DNA of 64,000 nucleotides, from the NCBI RefSeq assembly GCF_019797865.1, contig NZ_CP081869.1:992001-1056000 (forward strand). Reading direction: 5' to 3'. Source of the DNA: Chenggangzhangella methanolivorans. Lineage in GTDB: Bacteria > Pseudomonadota > Alphaproteobacteria > Rhizobiales > Methylopilaceae. The notes beneath the pieces are model-generated. The model made no database searches and was not told the DNA's origin. It worked only from the letters and a program-made list of their open reading frames with translations. Both the position numbers and the translations under genes were made by a program. Of the stretch, positions 61,875-64,000 are shown piece by piece (position 1 is the stretch's first letter; each line of letters opens with the position of its first letter).

Positions 61875-64000
61875 TCACGCCCCTTCGGGCCGCTCGATCA
61901 GGAAGTAGGTCGTCGGGCCGTCTTGCGTGACGTTGGAGAGCCGGGTCGACAGCTCGCCGTCGCCGGCGGCCACGGGCGCGCCCACCGCGCCGTCGAGCCC
62001 GACGGGCGAAAGCAGCCATGCGCCCTTGCCCGCGAGCCTCACGTCGATCTCGCCGCGGCGGATCAGCACCGGCAGGCGGCCGAAATCCTCGATCGTCTTC
62101 TCCGCCGCGTCGCGGAAGCGCATGCCGGAGTTGCGGGCGTCGGTGGCGAAGATCACGAGCAGCTTCCGGCTTTTCGCGACGGGCTCGCCGTCGAGCGAGG
62201 AGACCGAGAACAGCGCGCCGACATCGGCCCTCGCCACCGTCAGCGGCCCGATGGAGACCGGCTCGTCGAGCGTCCCGAACGCGATCGCCTTGGTGTTCGG
62301 CGCGTCGAGCGTGATGCGGCCGCGGCCCTCGTTCAGCACGATCTCGCCGGTCTGACTGACGGTCCGGCCGGCGGCGGGATCGCCGGCGTCCTTCGGCAGC
62401 AGCCCCTTGGCCTTTAGCTCGCCGAAGATTTCGAGCGCCTGCCGCGGGTCGCGCGGCTGGCGCACCGCGAGCTCGCCGGGGGCGATCCTGTCGGCGTCCT
62501 TCAGGCCGATCTTCGCGACGAGCGCGAGGCGCGTCAGCGGATCGGCCTCGCGCGACTGCATGGAGTCGGTCAGATCCTGCTCGCCGCGCGCCGCGAAGGG
62601 CACGACGGTCTTGGCCTCCGCCACGTCGCCGCGGCGAAACAGCAGCGCCGCCAGCGTCTCGCCGGCGCGCGCCACCGGGTCGAGCGCGATCGCGTAGGGC
62701 AGCATCTGGCGCTTGTGGAGATAGGGCTCGCCATAGGCCAGGATGATCGGCCCGTGGGCGTGGCGGCAGATCGCGTCCCAGCCCTGGAGCGCGGCGTAGG
62801 CCGGGAACACGAGGCCCGCCTCATAGCGCGAGCGGCTCCAGAACAGGTGGTCGTACTCGGTGATGACGAAGGGCCGGTCGAGCCAGCGCCCGCCCGCCAT
62901 GGCGCGGACATAGAACGCGCCGTCGCCGATCGAGCTCACCTGACCGATCTTCGAGCCCGGCTGATAGCCCCCGACCCAGTCCTGATAGGCGTTGAGCGCG
63001 ACGGCGTCCTGGTTCCGGCGCGAGAGCGCGGTCTGCAGGCTCGGCCAGTTGTTGTAAGGCGCGATCGGGCCGGAATAGCCGAGGTCCCGGATCACGCGGG
63101 TCATGCGCGCCGCGGCCTTGGTCTCGACGTCGACCAGAAACGCCTGGAAGTCGCGCATGCGCGCGCTCTTCTCGTAGCGGCTCGTCGGCAGGTCGATCGC
63201 GCCCGTCTCCAGCTTCTGGCCGGCGCCGAGCCCGCCCCACGCGGTCGACAGCGCATCCGTGGTCCGGTAACGCGCGCGCAGCCAGCCGTTCCATTTCGGC
63301 TCGAGCAGCGGGGAATAATGCGGGACGCCGGCTTTTTCGCGCAGGATGCTGTCGAACTCGACGCCGCCCTCGTTGACCGGCACCACCAGGGTCAGCGCCG
63401 GATCGTCAATCGGACGCTTGCCGGTGTAAGGATTGAGGCTCCCGAGCGTCATCGTGACGAGCCGGCGCCAGTGCTCGAAGGCGTCGTCGTCGACGAGAAC
63501 GCGCAGCTTGAGGTCCGAGGACGGATCCCAGCGGTCGTCGAAGCCGCCATAGCCGCCGCGCCAGGAGGTGAGGCCGTCGAGGATCCAGCTGATCCCGTTC
63601 TTCTTCAGCGCCGCCATCAGGTAGTTGACGCGGTCGAGCGTGTCCGGGTCGAAATCGAAGTCGCGCTTGCGGCCGAACATCAGCGCGGCGTCGACGAAGT
63701 GGAAGCGCGCGAGATCATAGCCGTGGCGCTTCAGCTGGAGCGCGTAGCGGTCGGCGGTCGGCTTGTCGGGAAAGCCTCCGGAGGCCGGGCTCCAGGCGAG
63801 CGAGGCGCACATCATCCGGGCGGGCGCCTCCGGCGCGTCGGCGCGCGCGAACCGGCCTTGGGCGTTTACGAGGATGCGGTTCGAGGCCTCGACCGGCGGG
63901 CTCTTCAGGATGCGGGAGAAATCCAGCGGGCTGCCGGCCGCGACCTCGAGATTGGTTTCGCGGACAGGAACCCAGTCGTTGGAGGCCGACGTCGCGGGCG
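61875..64000 (-). CDS. GH-A-type glycoside hydrolase-like protein (5' end outside window)
   Basis: Open across the right edge; 707 codons are seen and more lie beyond 64000. The fold is a glycosidase barrel: GYDLARFHFVDAALMFG (early strand), LKKNGISWILDGLTSWRGGY, LTLVVPVNEGGVEFDSILRE with an Asn-Glu pair at the acid/base position, and DRPFVITEYDHLFWSRSRYE with a Glu at the nucleophile position. It continues with LALDPVARAGETLAALLFRR-like helical and beta-rich C-terminal parts. No frameshift seen. The gene lies upstream of the polymerase gene and on its strand, so it may trim or process the same polysaccharide. Confidence 0.78.
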   Translation of the reverse strand, partial: PATSASNDWVPVRETNLEVAAGSPLDFSRILKSPPVEASNRILVNAQGRFARADAPEAPARMMCASLAWSPASGGFPDKPTADRYALQLKRHGYDLARFHFVDAALMFGRKRDFDFDPDTLDRVNYLMAALKKNGISWILDGLTSWRGGYGGFDDRWDPSSDLKLRVLVDDDAFEHWRRLVTMTLGSLNPYTGKRPIDDPALTLVVPVNEGGVEFDSILREKAGVPHYSPLLEPKWNGWLRARYRTTDALSTAWGGLGAGQKLETGAIDLPTSRYEKSARMRDFQAFLVDVETKAAARMTRVIRDLGYSGPIAPYNNWPSLQTALSRRNQDAVALNAYQDWVGGYQPGSKIGQVSSIGDGAFYVRAMAGGRWLDRPFVITEYDHLFWSRSRYEAGLVFPAYAALQGWDAICRHAHGPIILAYGEPYLHKRQMLPYAIALDPVARAGETLAALLFRRGDVAEAKTVVPFAARGEQDLTDSMQSREADPLTRLALVAKIGLKDADRIAPGELAVRQPRDPRQALEIFGELKAKGLLPKDAGDPAAGRTVSQTGEIVLNEGRGRITLDAPNTKAIAFGTLDEPVSIGPLTVARADVGALFSVSSLDGEPVAKSRKLLVIFATDARNSGMRFRDAAEKTIEDFGRLPVLIRRGEIDVRLAGKGAWLLSPVGLDGAVGAPVAAGDGELSTRLSNVTQDGPTTYFLIERPEGA

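Overview
The window is high-GC DNA (by eye about 70 percent) from an alphaproteobacterium, most likely a free-living, flagellated Hyphomicrobiales (Rhizobiales) member, possibly a methylotroph-type genus. This rests on the flagellar gene set (flbT, flaF, fliX, MotE-type and DUF6468-type proteins), CtrA-like boxes at flagellar promoters, a DksA with one cysteine in its zinc-finger region, and an oxalate/formate-type antiporter. No rRNA, tRNA or CRISPR array was seen.

Layout. Positions 1-36470 are a flagellar regulon. Leftward: flhB (cut by the window edge), fliR, fliQ, fliE, flgC, flgB. Rightward: fliO, fliP. Leftward: fliL, fliM, a DUF6468-like gene, motE, and a very large uncharacterised exported protein. 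Rightward: flgF, flgG, flgA, flgH, flgE, flgK, flgL, two tandem flagellins, flbT, flaF. Leftward: a FlaG-like gene, an FlgN-like gene, flgJ (rod-binding domain only), flgI. Rightward: fliX, then dksA. Non-flagellar passengers sit in between: an amidase, a PQQ-type sugar dehydrogenase, a sulfatase, a secreted propeller-like protein and an acyl-CoA dehydrogenase. Intergenic regions between divergent flagellar operons carry TTAA-N7-TTAA boxes (CtrA type), CGGCA-N5-TGCCG dyads, and sigma-54 promoters before flgF, flgE and flgI.

Positions 37000-53853 are mixed housekeeping: oxalate/formate antiporter, ABC exporter, glycyl-tRNA synthetase genes glyQ and glyS with a Fic gene between them, an EF-hand protein, sppA, a small secreted Tyr/Arg/Gly protein, a tRNA methyltransferase with a 303-bp tandem duplication at its 3' end, a polyprenyl diphosphate synthase and azlCD. 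Positions 53963-55207 hold one strikingly AT-rich gene with a C-terminal Shedu-like (DUF4263) nuclease domain, a probable single-gene anti-phage system. After it come a molybdopterin oxidoreductase, a LysR/SulP pair, an O-antigen-ligase/exopolysaccharide-polymerase gene and a truncated GH-A-type glycosidase.

Quality warning. About 20 genes, including essential glyQ and glyS, are broken by single-base (rarely two-base) lesions, mostly at short G/C runs. The reading frame resumes at once in another frame, so I treat these as sequence errors and give full gene spans. Palindromic repeats of two families (about 97 bp and about 122 bp) fill the larger gaps at 9258-10289, 24384-24481, 42266-42602 and 52316-52415.
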